Source: Xanthobacter sp. NM-59 (GTDB lineage: Bacteria > Pseudomonadota > Alphaproteobacteria > Rhizobiales > Xanthobacteraceae). From it: a DNA stretch of 64,000 bases. A model generated the notes under the pieces. The model did not search any database and was not told the DNA's origin. It saw nothing but the letters and a program-made list of their open reading frames with translations. Shown here in pieces: positions 1-10,839 of this stretch (its first letter is position 1; every line of letters starts with the position of its first letter). The DNA lies in contig NZ_JACBFQ010000001.1 in NCBI RefSeq assembly GCF_021401125.1, positions 558,001-622,000 of the forward strand, given 5' to 3'. Made by a program: the position numbers and the translations under genes.

Positions 1-1323
<1,323 letters not shown>

Positions 1324-1335
1324 TCAAAGGGGCAG

Positions 1336-1354
1336 GGCCCGCGCCTCGCGGGCC
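1336..1354 (-). promoter_or_regulatory. Hairpin in the groES-groEL intercistronic gap
   Basis: A perfect 8-bp stem (GGCCCGCG / CGCGGGCC) closes a 3-nt CCT loop. It sits between the groES stop and the groEL ribosome site. In Agrobacterium tumefaciens the groESL mRNA is known to be cleaved between the two cistrons near a stem-loop, giving different groES and groEL mRNA stability. This element is in the same place and may do the same; that is inference. There is no T-run, so it is unlikely to be a full terminator. Confidence 0.5.
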
Positions 1355-1371
1355 GCCGCGGGGCGGATGGA

Positions 1372-1686
1372 TCAGGCCGCCTGCTTGGCGCCGGCCGCGC
1401 CTTCGATCACGCCGAGGATGTCGCTCTCCTTCATGATGAGGAGATCCTGGCCGTCAATCTTCACTTCGGTGCCGGACCACTTGCCGAACAGCACCACGTC
1501 ACCGGCCTTGACGTCGAGGGCGACGAGCTCGCCCTTCTCATTGCGGGCGCCCGGGCCCACCGCGATCACTTCACCCTGCTGGGGCTTTTCCTTGGCGGTG
1601 TCGGGAATGATAATCCCGCCAGCAGACTTCTGCTCGGCGTCGATGCGCTTCACAACAACGCGGTCGTGCAGAGGACGGAAACCCAT
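1372..1686 (-). CDS. groES: 10-kDa co-chaperonin GroES
   Basis: Heptameric lid of the GroEL chamber. The 104-residue protein begins [20 protein letters not shown]. It shows the mobile loop ([19 protein letters not shown], about residues 20-38), the [11 protein letters not shown] turn and the [19 protein letters not shown] core, ending in a short Ala-rich tail. Length and motifs are normal for the family. The ATG is preceded by CGGAGG. It is the first gene of the groESL operon. Upstream lie a CIRCE element and a possible sigma-32-type promoter, so both HrcA repression and heat-shock sigma activation are likely. Confidence 0.98.
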   Translation of the reverse strand: MGFRPLHDRVVVKRIDAEQKSAGGIIIPDTAKEKPQQGEVIAVGPGARNEKGELVALDVKAGDVVLFGKWSGTEVKIDGQDLLIMKESDILGVIEGAAGAKQAA

Positions 1687-1753
1687 GAGGGGAACCTCCG
1701 AATTGGTTGCTTATTTTGCAGACACCGGACGGTGCTCGTCCGGCTCACGGCCC

Positions 1754-1782
1754 ATCTAGGGGCCGCCAAAAGCTCCCGCAAG
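1754..1782 (-). promoter_or_regulatory. Candidate sigma-32-like promoter of groESL
   Basis: On the minus strand CTTGC is followed after 15 nt by CCCCTAGAT. This resembles the alphaproteobacterial heat-shock pattern (CTTG-type -35, CC-rich -10). It lies between CIRCE and the groES ribosome site. The match is partial and unsupported by transcript data. Confidence 0.3.
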
Positions 1783-1799
1783 GGGGAGGCCCAACTTTT

Positions 1800-1826
1800 T
1801 TGGCACTCACTGATCTAGAGTGCCAG
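1800..1826. promoter_or_regulatory. CIRCE element (HrcA operator)
   Basis: Inverted repeat TTGGCACTC - 9 nt - GAGTGCCAG. The classical CIRCE is TTAGCACTC-N9-GAGTGCTAA, so both arms match in seven of nine positions and the 9-nt spacer is exact. It lies 114 bp upstream of the groES start. CIRCE is the operator of the HrcA repressor on groE operons in many alphaproteobacteria. The rest of the 421-bp groES-usg gap holds the two divergent promoter regions and nothing else I recognise. Confidence 0.92.
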
Positions 1827-2107
1827 CATTCACGAAAATGCTGCAGTGCGAAGGGGTTGCGCGGGGCCACGGGAATACGCGGCCAGCAGCGCAGCGGGAA
1901 CCGGTGCGCGGCGCCCTTTGTCAGCAGTCGCCGACCCTCGCTGCTAGCGCATTGTTTCTACAACAGGAATGGAATTTTTGGACTTGGCGTCGCGGCAGTC
2001 TTGAGCCGACAATCGAAACATGGTCGGCGGGGAGATGGCACACGGAGGCTCCACGATCCACCCCCCCGGCCAGCGTTCATTCGATGTTGCGTGAGGAGGT
2101 CTTCCAC

Positions 2108-2413
2108 ATGGCGTCCAAGGGTGCATCCGATTTATCGCTGAATGGCGTTTCCAACGACTTCAAGTTGCAGATGGAAGGCTATGGCCTGGCTACGGCCGAA
2201 ATTCTCTATCGCATGCCGGACCATCCCTCGGTCCTGCAGAGCTTCCTGTGGCAGGAGTATGATCTGTGCCCGAAATTTCCCGAGCTCCAGCGGTTCCTGG
2301 AGTTCTGGGAACGGGAGATCGAGGGCCGGCTGCATTCGGTCCGGGTGGCCCATTGCGGCCTCATCAAGCCGGCGGAGCTGCGTTCTGTGGACGGCCTGTT
2401 CGTGGTGCATTGA
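2108..2413 (+). CDS. Usg family protein
   Basis: A 101-residue protein matching the alphaproteobacterial Usg family of unknown function. The core (FKLQMEGYGLATAEILYRMP, then HPSVLQSFLWQEYDLCPKFP and HSVRVAHCGLIKPAE) is the recognisable part. There is no signal peptide or membrane segment. I chose ATG 2108 because GAGGAGG stands about 10 nt upstream and the family begins near this point; the frame stays open further upstream without similarity. It is transcribed divergently from groES and stands alone. No biochemical role can be given. Confidence 0.85.
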   Translation: MASKGASDLSLNGVSNDFKLQMEGYGLATAEILYRMPDHPSVLQSFLWQEYDLCPKFPELQRFLEFWEREIEGRLHSVRVAHCGLIKPAELRSVDGLFVVH

Positions 2414-2421
2414 GAAGGGGT

Positions 2422-2444
2422 GGGTGCCGTGGAGGGCGGCACCC
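2422..2444 (+). terminator. Hairpin downstream of usg
   Basis: GGGTGCCG / CGGCACCC forms a perfect 8-bp stem around a 7-nt loop, 8 nt after the usg stop. There is no following T-run, so it is a weak or Rho-assisted terminator at best. The rest of the gap to exoD holds no gene I can support. Confidence 0.4.
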
Positions 2445-2699
2445 CTCTGCGGAAATGCGTGAACGCGCGAACGGACATTTTCCTTCCGCGGCGAAGATGG
2501 TCTAAATGGGGGGCGGTGGCGAGGGGCGTACGTATCCGGCGGGGGTTGGATGCGTACGCCACTTCCGCCAGCTTTCGCGTGCCCGGCCCGGCCTTGGGCG
2601 CAGACGCGGGGACAGATGGTAAAGGTGCCCTGACAACGCCCTTTTCTCGGTGCTAATAGGTGCGTCCCCAAAGGAAGTCGTGACTGTCGGGGAGACGCC

Positions 2700-3320
2700 G
2701 TGGAAGAGGCCGCATTGGACCACCGCACCCCGAGAACGTCCGAACTGCTCGCCGCCGTCCTATCCGCCCAGGAGGGCGAACGGGTGGCCGTGGGCGATCT
2801 CGTGAATGCGCTGCGCAATCGCGCCTTCGGCATCCTTTTCCTGATTTTCGGGATTCCCAACTGCATTCCCATGCCGCCCGGCGTGCCGGTGATCTGCGGC
2901 ATCATCCTGGCCTTGATCGGCCTGCAGATGGCCATGGGGCGGCAGGAGCTGTGGCTGCCGGAGGTGATCGCCCGCCGCACCTTCTCGCGCGCCATGCTGG
3001 ACACGATCATCACCCGCTCGCGCCCGCTGATCCAGCGCTTCGAGGCGATCTCGCGGCCGCGCTACGAGCGTTTCGCCGGCCCCACGGCGCGCCGGCTGGT
3101 GGGCGCGACGGTGGTGGTGCTGGGGCTCATCCTGGCCTTCCTGCCCATTCCCTTCCTCGGCAATCTGCCGCCCGGCTATGCGGTGTGCGTATTCGGGCTG
3201 GGGCTGGTGGAGCGGGATGGCCTCGTCATCCTCGCCGGCTTCGGCGTCAGCGTGCTGGCGGTGCTCGTCCTGGCGCTGATGAGCTGGGCCGTGTGGCAAG
3301 GCGCTATCGCCATCTTCTAG
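2700..3320 (+). CDS. ExoD family membrane protein
   Basis: A 206-residue protein of the ExoD family, named for a Sinorhizobium exopolysaccharide locus but of unclear activity. A short polar N-terminus (TSELLAAVLSAQEGERVAVGD) precedes the family core FGILFLIFGIPNCIPMPPGV, a hydrophobic region near 60-85, an amphipathic middle with a long Arg-rich stretch, and paired hydrophobic segments from about 130 to the end. The start is GTG, with GGGGAG about 10 nt upstream. It precedes queA by 93 bp on the same strand, but I see no functional link. Identity as an ExoD homologue is firm; a role in polysaccharide synthesis is only inherited from the name. Confidence 0.85.
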   Translation: MEEAALDHRTPRTSELLAAVLSAQEGERVAVGDLVNALRNRAFGILFLIFGIPNCIPMPPGVPVICGIILALIGLQMAMGRQELWLPEVIARRTFSRAMLDTIITRSRPLIQRFEAISRPRYERFAGPTARRLVGATVVVLGLILAFLPIPFLGNLPPGYAVCVFGLGLVERDGLVILAGFGVSVLAVLVLALMSWAVWQGAIAIF

Positions 3321-3413
3321 GCGCGGGCCACTGCTTCGGCCTTGCGTTCCGGCGGCGGCGCTGTAGGAACGCCGCTTTCCCATTTTCCTCCTCTCCCTCA
3401 CCTGCCGATCCCC

Positions 3414-4490
3414 ATGCGTGTCGACGCCTTCGATTTTGAACTTCCCCCCGAGCGCATCGCATTGCGCCCCGCCGAGCCGCGTGAATCCGCGCGCCTGCTG
3501 GTGGTGCGCCCCGGCGCCGCGCCCGGGCTGAGCGACGCCCATGTGGGCGACCTGCCGAGCTTTCTGAAGCCCGGTGACGCCCTGGTGGTGAACGACACCC
3601 GCGTCATTCCCGCCGCCCTGGAAGGCACGCGCACCCGCGAGGGGGCGAGCACCGTGCATATCGAAGCGACGCTGGTGAAGCGGCTGGACGCGAGCCGCTG
3701 GACCGCCTTCGCCAAGCCTGCCAAGCGCCTGCGCGAGGGGGACGTCATCCGCTTCACCCATGCCGTCGGCGCCGGTGTGCTGGAAGCGCGGGTGGAGGTC
3801 CGGCGGGAAGGGGAGGTGGACCTTGCCTTCGACCATTCCGGCCCGGAGCTGGATGCGGCGCTGACGCAGGTGGGGCATATGCCCATTCCGCCCTATATCG
3901 CGGCCCGGCGGGCGGAGGATGAGCACGATCGCACCGATTACCAGACCGTGTTCGCCCGCGTGGACGGCTCTGTCGCCGCGCCCACGGCCAGCCTGCATTT
4001 CACCCCGGCGCTTATCACAGCGGTGAAGGCACGGGGCGTGGAGGTGGTCACCGTCACGCTGCATGTGGGCGCCGGCACCTTTCTGCCGGTGAAGGCGGAC
4101 GACACGGCCAACCATCGCATGCATGCGGAATGGGGGGAGGTCTCTGCGGAGACTGCGGCGGTGCTCAATGCGGTGAAGGCCCGGGGCGGGCGCATCGTCA
4201 CCGTCGGCTCGACACCGACGCGGCTCATCGAGAGCGCGGCGGGCGAGGATGGCACCATCCGGCAATTCCTGGGCGAGACCGACATCTTCATCACCCCCGG
4301 CTACCGTTTCCGGGCCGTGGGCGCGATGATGACGAATTTCCACCTGCCGCGCTCCACGCTGGTGATGCTGGTGGCGGCATTCGTGGGGCACGAGGTGCAG
4401 AAGCGCGCTTATGCCCACGCCATCGCGGATGGCTATCGCTTCTATTCCTATGGCGATGCCTGTCTGCTTCTGCCACAAGCGGCCCCATGA
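3414..4490 (+). CDS. queA: S-adenosylmethionine:tRNA ribosyltransferase-isomerase
   Basis: QueA moves the ribosyl part of S-adenosylmethionine onto preQ1 in tRNA, giving epoxyqueuosine. The 358-residue protein begins [16 protein letters not shown] and carries family motifs: [31 protein letters not shown] and [20 protein letters not shown]. Length is normal. ATG 3414 matches the family N-terminus. Its stop codon overlaps the tgt start (ATGA), so the two queuosine enzymes are translationally coupled. Confidence 0.96.
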   Translation: MRVDAFDFELPPERIALRPAEPRESARLLVVRPGAAPGLSDAHVGDLPSFLKPGDALVVNDTRVIPAALEGTRTREGASTVHIEATLVKRLDASRWTAFAKPAKRLREGDVIRFTHAVGAGVLEARVEVRREGEVDLAFDHSGPELDAALTQVGHMPIPPYIAARRAEDEHDRTDYQTVFARVDGSVAAPTASLHFTPALITAVKARGVEVVTVTLHVGAGTFLPVKADDTANHRMHAEWGEVSAETAAVLNAVKARGGRIVTVGSTPTRLIESAAGEDGTIRQFLGETDIFITPGYRFRAVGAMMTNFHLPRSTLVMLVAAFVGHEVQKRAYAHAIADGYRFYSYGDACLLLPQAAP

Positions 4491-5638
4491 CCTTCGCGCC
4501 CACCGACTCCTTTTCCTTCGTGCTTTCCGCCACCGACAAGGCGGCGCGCACCGGCTTCATCCTCACGCCGCGCGGCACCATCCGCACGCCGGCCTTCATG
4601 CCGGTGGGCACGGTGGCCACCGTTAAGGGGCTCTATTTCGATCAGGTGCGCGCGGCGGGCGCCGACATCGTGCTGGCCAATACCTACCACCTCATGCTGC
4701 GGCCCGGCGCCGAGCGGGTGGCCAAGCTCGGGGGCCTGCACAGCTTCATGGGCTGGGGCGGGCCGATCCTCACCGATTCCGGCGGGTTCCAGGTGATGTC
4801 CCTGTCCTCGCTGCGCAAGATGAGCGAGAACGGTGTCACCTTCCGTTCCCACGTGGACGGCACCCATTACGAGCTGACCCCCGAGCGGGCGGTGGAGATC
4901 CAAGGCCTGCTGGGCTCGGACATCCAGATGCAGCTCGACGAATGCGTGCGACTGCCGTGCACCGATGACGAGGCGGCCCGCGCCATGCGCCTGTCGCTGC
5001 GCTGGGCGGAGCGCTCCAAGCGCGCGTTCGAGGCGCAGCCCAAGGGGCGGGCGCTGTTCGGCATCGTCCAGGGCGGAGCGGTGCCCGCGCTGCGGGTGGA
5101 ATCGGCCACCGCGCTCGCGGACATGGACTTCCCCGGCTATTCCATCGGCGGCCTCGCCGTGGGTGAGCCGCAGGATGTGATGCTGGCCATGATCGAGACG
5201 GTGGAGCCGCACCTTCCCATCACCAAGCCGCGCTATCTCATGGGCGTGGGCACGCCCGACGACCTGCTGGAGGCGGTGGCGCGTGGCATCGACATGTTCG
5301 ATTGCGTCATGCCCACCCGCTCGGGCCGCCATGCTCTGGCCTTCACCCGCTTCGGCCGTATCAATCTGAAGAATGCGCGCCACGCGGAGGATCCTCGGCC
5401 CCTGGACGAAGAGAGCGACTGCCCGGCGCTGCGCGATTATTCGCGCGCCTACCTCCACCATCTGGTGCGGTGCGAGGAGATGCTGGGCGGCATGCTGTTG
5501 TCCTGGGCCAACATTCATTATTACCAGCAGCTCATGGCCGGCGCCCGCGAGGCCATCGCCGCCGGTCGCTATGCCGATTACGTGGCCGAGGTGAAGGGCG
5601 GCTGGGCGCGCGGCGACATTCCCGTCTGGGAAGGCTAG
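4487..5638 (+). CDS. tgt: tRNA-guanine transglycosylase
   Basis: Exchanges G34 of target tRNAs for preQ1, the step before QueA. The 383-residue protein has the substrate-site Asp97 in LTDSGGFQ and the nucleophile Asp272 in [10 protein letters not shown]. The C-terminal zinc site is unusual. Aligned by eye to E. coli Tgt (C302, C304, C307, H333), the positions read Ser310, Cys312, Leu315 and Ala341 ([21 protein letters not shown]), so only one ligand remains. The flanking SRAYLHHL and NIHYY blocks keep the alignment in register. Length is otherwise normal, so this is probably a functional lineage variant rather than a broken gene. It overlaps queA by 4 bp. Confidence 0.96.
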   Translation: MTFAPTDSFSFVLSATDKAARTGFILTPRGTIRTPAFMPVGTVATVKGLYFDQVRAAGADIVLANTYHLMLRPGAERVAKLGGLHSFMGWGGPILTDSGGFQVMSLSSLRKMSENGVTFRSHVDGTHYELTPERAVEIQGLLGSDIQMQLDECVRLPCTDDEAARAMRLSLRWAERSKRAFEAQPKGRALFGIVQGGAVPALRVESATALADMDFPGYSIGGLAVGEPQDVMLAMIETVEPHLPITKPRYLMGVGTPDDLLEAVARGIDMFDCVMPTRSGRHALAFTRFGRINLKNARHAEDPRPLDEESDCPALRDYSRAYLHHLVRCEEMLGGMLLSWANIHYYQQLMAGAREAIAAGRYADYVAEVKGGWARGDIPVWEG

Positions 5639-5701
5639 GACCCATCCGCATTCGGGAAGCCGCAGGCGATGCCACGATCTGGCGGCTCGCCCCGCTTCCA
5701 C

Positions 5702-5740
5702 TCTCTCTCCCGCGTGCTGGGGAGGGGCAGGAAGGGCTGG
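5702..5740 (+). repeat. Palindromic intergenic repeat, copy a
   Basis: CTCTCCCGCGTGCTGGGGAG followed by a GGGCAGG-like tail. It resembles four other intergenic copies in this window sharing the pattern CCCTCTCCCGC-TT-GCGGGAGAGGG. It lies 64 bp after tgt in a 394-bp gap that otherwise holds no gene I recognise. Confidence 0.55.
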
Positions 5741-5870
5741 ACGGAGTGGCGGCCGCGAGCCGAAGCAGCCCGCTTCAAAAAGCCCCTGCGCATTCCCGGC
5801 CTTTCTTCTGAAGAGCCGGGGGTATTCCAGGGCCGATCAACATTTGAGAGGCACGGTTTGCCCGGACTCG

Positions 5871-5897
5871 TTCCCTTTCCCGCTTGCGGGGGAGGCT
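5871..5897 (+). repeat. Palindromic intergenic repeat, copy b
   Basis: TTCCCTTTCCCGCTTGCGGG then GGAGGC: the CCCGC-TT-GCGGG core is identical to copy d near 22.06 kb. It lies in the tgt-priA gap between convergent genes and might help end transcription. Confidence 0.6.
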
Positions 5898-5980
5898 GAC
5901 GGCTGGGCAGGACCGCCTGGCGCAGAGGTTCAAGCCGCGCTACACGCAGTGAATGTCGATAGCCCCTAGGGGAAGCATGC

Positions 5981-6013
5981 CTTCCCTCACCCGCCAGCGG
6001 CAGAGGGAACGGG
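5981..6013 (-). repeat. Palindromic intergenic repeat, copy c
   Basis: Read on the minus strand, CCCGTTCCCTCTGCCGCTGG is followed by CGGGTGAGGGAAG. It is a degenerate copy of the same family, inverted relative to copies a and b, and stands 20 bp from the priA stop. Confidence 0.45.
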
Positions 6014-6032
6014 CGCCTTGCCGGCCCAGCCC

Positions 6033-8210
6033 TTACAGGAAGCTTTGCGGGTCGACGTCGATCACCACCTTGACGTTGCCGGTGGGCTTCGGGGCCAGAT
6101 CCCGCCATTGGCGCAGATAGGCGGAAAGGTCCACGTGGCGGGGCGCGCGCGCCAGCAGCCGCCAGCGGTGGCGCCCGCGCAGCACTGCCAGCGGGGCTTC
6201 CGCCGGACCCAGAATGCGGACATCCGGAACGATGGGCGCGCAGGCGGCCAGCCGCCGGGCATGGCCCTCCGCCGCATGGGCCTCGCTGGCTGAAACGATG
6301 ATGCCCGCCATGCGCCCAAAGGGGGGAAGCTGGGTTTCCTCGCGGGCGGCGATCTCCGTGTCGTAGAAGGCGTCGCGGTCGCCGGTCACGAGGGCGCGCA
6401 TCACCGGATGCTCGGGCATGTGGGTTTGGATGAAACCGCGCCCCTCGGTCTTGCCCCGCCCGGCGCGGCCAGCCACCTGATGCACGAGCTGGAAGGTACG
6501 CTCCGCCGCGCGGGGGTCGCCCTGGCCAAGGCCCACATCCGCATCCACCACGCCCACCAAGGCAAGGCCGGGGAAGTTGTGGCCCTTGGCGACGAGCTGG
6601 GTGCCCACCACAACGTCCACCTCACCCTTCGCCACCGCGTCCAGCTCCGCGCGCATGCGCTCCACCCCGCCCAGCAGGTCGGAGGAGAGCACCAGCGTGC
6701 GGGCGGCGGGAAACAGGGCCTGCACCTCTTCCTGAAGCCGCTCGACGCCGGGGCCCACGGCCACCAAGCTATCCTTCGCGCCACAGCGCGGGCAGCATTC
6801 GGGCACGGGCGCCTGGTAGCCGCAATGGTGGCAGGTGAGGCGGCGCCGGAAGCGGTGCTCCACCAGCCAGGCGGTGCAGGAGGGGCACTGCATGCGGTGG
6901 CCGCAGGCGTTGCAGAGGGTGAGCGGCGCATAGCCCCGCCGGTTCAGGAACAGCAGCGCCTGCCCACCGACCGAGAGGGTGTCGTTGATCTCGCCCTCAA
7001 GCCGGGGTGCGATCCAGCGTCCGCGCGGGGGGCCTTCGCGCCGAAGGTCGATGGGGGTGAGCCCGGGCACCTTGGCGCCGCCGAAGCGCACCGGCAGGGC
7101 CAGACGCTGGTAGCGCCCGCGCCGGGCATTCACCTCGGTCTCGATGGACGGCGTGGCGGAGGCCAGGACGATGGGCGCGGAGCAGTTGCGCGCGCGCACC
7201 ACCGCCATGTCCCGCGCGTGGTAACACACGCCATCTTCCTGCTTGTAGGCGGGGTCGTGCTCCTCATCCACCACGATCAGGCCAAGGTCGTGGAAGGGGA
7301 GGAACAGAGCAGAGCGCGCCCCAGCCACCACCTTCACCTCGCCGGAGGCCACGCCGTTCAGGATGCGCGCGCGGCGGCGGGCGGAGACCGCCGAATGCCA
7401 CTCCGCCGGCTTCACGCCAAAACGGGCGGTGAAGCGATCCAGGAACGCCTGGGTGAGGGCGATTTCGGGCAGCAGGATGAGCGCCTGGCGCCCGTCGCGC
7501 ACCGCCTGCGCTACCGCTTCGAAATAAACCTCGGTCTTGCCCGAGCCGGTGACGCCGTCCAGCAGGAAGACGCTGAAGGCATGGGTGGCTACCGCGTCCT
7601 TCAGCACCCGCGCGGCCTCGCCCTGCACGTCTGAAAGCGGGCGGGCGGCGTGGCTGGGGTCGGGCGGGTATGCGGCGGGTTCCGGCGGCAGCACCAGGGC
7701 TTCCAGGGCGCCGTCATCCACCAGCCCATCCACCACGGAGGGGGACACGCCGGCTTCCCGCGCCGCTTCCGATTTGCCGCGTACGAAGCCGTCGGCCAGA
7801 AATTCCAGCAGGCGGGCGCGGGCGGCGGTCATGCGCTCGGGCTTGTGGCCGGTGGCGCGCACACCCACGCGCTCGCGCGCCGGGCCTGGGGTTTCCCCGT
7901 GGCGCAGCGCCATGCGCAGCACCATGCCGCGCGGCGCCAGCGTGTAATCGGCCATCCAGTCGATGAGCTTCAGGAGTTCATCCGGCAGGGGCGGGTAGGG
8001 CAGCTTGTCCTTCACCGCCTTCAGCTTCTTCGGGTCCAGCGGCTTGGCCGGCTCGCCCCGGCGGGGCCACACGCAGCCCATCATGCCGCGCGTGCCCAGC
8101 GGCACGTGGACGAGGTCGCCCGGCGACAGGCTCATGCCGTCCGGACGAAGATAGGAATAGGGGGTGTCGAGGCCGAGGGGCAGCAGGACATCGACGGTGG
8201 ACATGCTCAT
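6033..8210 (-). CDS. priA: Primosomal protein N' (replication restart helicase PriA)
   Basis: PriA reloads the replisome at stalled forks. The 725-residue protein shows an N-terminal 3'-DNA-binding domain (about 1-105), a winged-helix linker, Walker A GVTGSGKTEVY, Walker B VDEEHDPAYKQE, the zinc-binding cysteine cluster (CNACGHRMQCPSCTAWL, then CHHCGY and CCPRCGAKDS) and the C-terminal helicase block with GTQLVAKGHNFPGL and QVAGRAGRG. Length matches the family (about 730). ATG 8210 is the first Met at the family N-terminus; a second ATG two codons later (8204) is possible. It is convergent with tgt and divergent from the DUF2202 gene. Confidence 0.96.
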   Translation of the reverse strand: MSMSTVDVLLPLGLDTPYSYLRPDGMSLSPGDLVHVPLGTRGMMGCVWPRRGEPAKPLDPKKLKAVKDKLPYPPLPDELLKLIDWMADYTLAPRGMVLRMALRHGETPGPARERVGVRATGHKPERMTAARARLLEFLADGFVRGKSEAAREAGVSPSVVDGLVDDGALEALVLPPEPAAYPPDPSHAARPLSDVQGEAARVLKDAVATHAFSVFLLDGVTGSGKTEVYFEAVAQAVRDGRQALILLPEIALTQAFLDRFTARFGVKPAEWHSAVSARRRARILNGVASGEVKVVAGARSALFLPFHDLGLIVVDEEHDPAYKQEDGVCYHARDMAVVRARNCSAPIVLASATPSIETEVNARRGRYQRLALPVRFGGAKVPGLTPIDLRREGPPRGRWIAPRLEGEINDTLSVGGQALLFLNRRGYAPLTLCNACGHRMQCPSCTAWLVEHRFRRRLTCHHCGYQAPVPECCPRCGAKDSLVAVGPGVERLQEEVQALFPAARTLVLSSDLLGGVERMRAELDAVAKGEVDVVVGTQLVAKGHNFPGLALVGVVDADVGLGQGDPRAAERTFQLVHQVAGRAGRGKTEGRGFIQTHMPEHPVMRALVTGDRDAFYDTEIAAREETQLPPFGRMAGIIVSASEAHAAEGHARRLAACAPIVPDVRILGPAEAPLAVLRGRHRWRLLARAPRHVDLSAYLRQWRDLAPKPTGNVKVVIDVDPQSFL

Positions 8211-8345
8211 GGCCGTCTTATTGGTCGCGCCCCGGGCAAACGTCAAAGGGGTAAGTCCGCGGTTGGGACGTGCAGTCGCAGCGGCACTGTTTCCGCGTGC
8301 ATGGGAACTCCCGCCGGCGGTAGACCTAAGGGAAGGAGTGCAGCC

Positions 8346-8987
8346 ATGAGCAATGCCGACGCGCGCCTTCTCGCCTCCCGCCGCATCGATCCGTCCGATC
8401 AGCGCCCGCCCCTGGCGCAGGCGCTGCGCATCGGCCTTTACGACGAATGGCACGCTTTAGTGGTGTATGACGCGGTGATCCGCCGTTTCGGCCCCGTGCG
8501 GCCGTTCGCCAACATCGTGCATTCGGAGGCAGCCCACTCGCGGGCGCTGTCGCGCTTGTGTGCACGTTATGGCGTGCCGGAGCCGGTGAACGATTGGCCC
8601 GGCAAGGTGCGCCTGCCCGCCACCCTCGCCGAATGTGCCGCCGCCGGCGTCGCGGACGAGATCGAGAACGTGGCCATGTATGACAACTTCCTCTCCTATC
8701 CCATGCCGCCCGACGCGGTGGCCGTGTTCCGCGAGCTGAAGGCGGCCTCGGGCACACGCCATCTCCCCGCCTTTCAGCGTGCTGCGGCCCGCCTGGGCAG
8801 CACCGCCGCCGGCGCGGCGCCTCGCGGGGGACGCGGAGATTGGGCCGGCGGGCGGCGTTGCAGTTCTTCCGCGGGTGGTCCGCCGGGGGTGAACAACTTC
8901 CCGGTGATGCTGGCGGTGGCGGGCGCGGTGGCCCTCGGGCTTGGCGCTCTGCGCATCTTCTCCGGTCACAACGGACGGCGCGCGTGA
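8346..8987 (+). CDS. DUF2202 ferritin-like protein with C-terminal membrane anchor
   Basis: A 213-residue protein. Residues about 25-140 match DUF2202, a ferritin-like four-helix fold of unknown function: LYDEWHALVVYDAVIRRFG, PFANIVHSEAAHSRAL and GVADEIENVAMYDNFL supply the Glu and His residues expected of a di-metal site. A Gly/Ser/Arg-rich linker follows, then a hydrophobic segment near 182-200 (NNFPVMLAVAGAVALGLGAL), so the ferritin-like domain is probably tethered to the membrane. It starts 135 bp from divergent priA, with GGAAGGAG before ATG. Metal binding is inferred from the fold only. Confidence 0.75.
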   Translation: MSNADARLLASRRIDPSDQRPPLAQALRIGLYDEWHALVVYDAVIRRFGPVRPFANIVHSEAAHSRALSRLCARYGVPEPVNDWPGKVRLPATLAECAAAGVADEIENVAMYDNFLSYPMPPDAVAVFRELKAASGTRHLPAFQRAAARLGSTAAGAAPRGGRGDWAGGRRCSSSAGGPPGVNNFPVMLAVAGAVALGLGALRIFSGHNGRRA

Positions 8988-9006
8988 GCGGCGCGCCTTC
9001 GTGGCC

Positions 9007-9549
9007 ATGAGCCGCCACGTCGCTCTTCTGCGTGCGGTCAATGTCGGCGGAGCGGGGCTGCTCCCCATGGCGCGCCTGCGGGAAATTGCCGCCGCGATTG
9101 GCTTCGGCGCGCCGCAAACCGTATTGCAATCCGGCAACCTCGTCTTCGAGAACGGTGATGACTCATCGGGCGAGCTGGAGGCGCGGCTGCAGCTGGCCTT
9201 GGCCTCGCAAGCGGGGCTGACCACCGATGTCTTTGTAAGAAGCCCTGCGGCCTGGACCCGGCTGATGGCGGAAAACCCCATGGCCGAGGCGGCGGAGGCC
9301 GCACCGAGTGCGTTTCTCGTGATGCTGCTGAAAGAGCCGCCTGGTCTGCAGACCCTGGAGAAGCTGACGGCTCTGGCCGCCGGCGGGGAGCGGCTCGAAC
9401 TGCGGGGCGATGTGCTTTATGGCCAGTTCCCCAAAGGGCTTGGGCGCTCACGTCTCGCCGCTGGCTTGTCGTCCGGGCGGGGCGGGCTGGTGGGCACAGG
9501 GCGCAATTGGGGCACTATCCGCAAAATCGCCGCCCTCCTCGCCGCTTGA
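9007..9549 (+). CDS. DUF1697 family protein
   Basis: A 180-residue cytosolic protein of the DUF1697 (COG3797) family. It has the hallmark N-terminus HVALLRAVNVGGAGLLPMA, the QSGNLVFE block near 38 and the C-terminal GTGRNWGTIRKIA. Function is unknown. It follows the DUF2202 gene by 19 bp on the same strand and precedes obgE by 66 bp, so the three could be co-transcribed. Confidence 0.85.
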   Translation: MSRHVALLRAVNVGGAGLLPMARLREIAAAIGFGAPQTVLQSGNLVFENGDDSSGELEARLQLALASQAGLTTDVFVRSPAAWTRLMAENPMAEAAEAAPSAFLVMLLKEPPGLQTLEKLTALAAGGERLELRGDVLYGQFPKGLGRSRLAAGLSSGRGGLVGTGRNWGTIRKIAALLAA

Positions 9550-10650
<1,101 letters not shown>

Positions 10651-10744
10651 GCATGGTGGGGGCCGCGGCGCAGGCCGTGGCTCCCGCCCGCCCCCGTCTC
10701 TTTCCGCCTCCAAGGTGTCCTTCATCTCCCTTGCACTTGCCCCA

Positions 10745-10772
10745 TTGAATAAACGGACAACCGTTTTATTCT
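10745..10772 (+). promoter_or_regulatory. Promoter with palindromic operator upstream of ivd
   Basis: TTGAAT (-35) and TATTCT (-10) are 16 bp apart. The stretch across the spacer reads as an imperfect palindrome: AATAAACGG, 4 nt (ACAA), CCGTTTTATT, with one unpaired base. A palindrome spanning -35 to -10 is the usual geometry of a TetR-type repressor site. It lies about 68 bp before the ivd start. No regulator gene adjoins it. Confidence 0.5.
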
Positions 10773-10839
10773 AGCGGCGACTCCCCCGGCCTTGCCGTAT
10801 CGGCACGCCGCCAAGAACGGGGAGCGAGGGAGGAAACAC

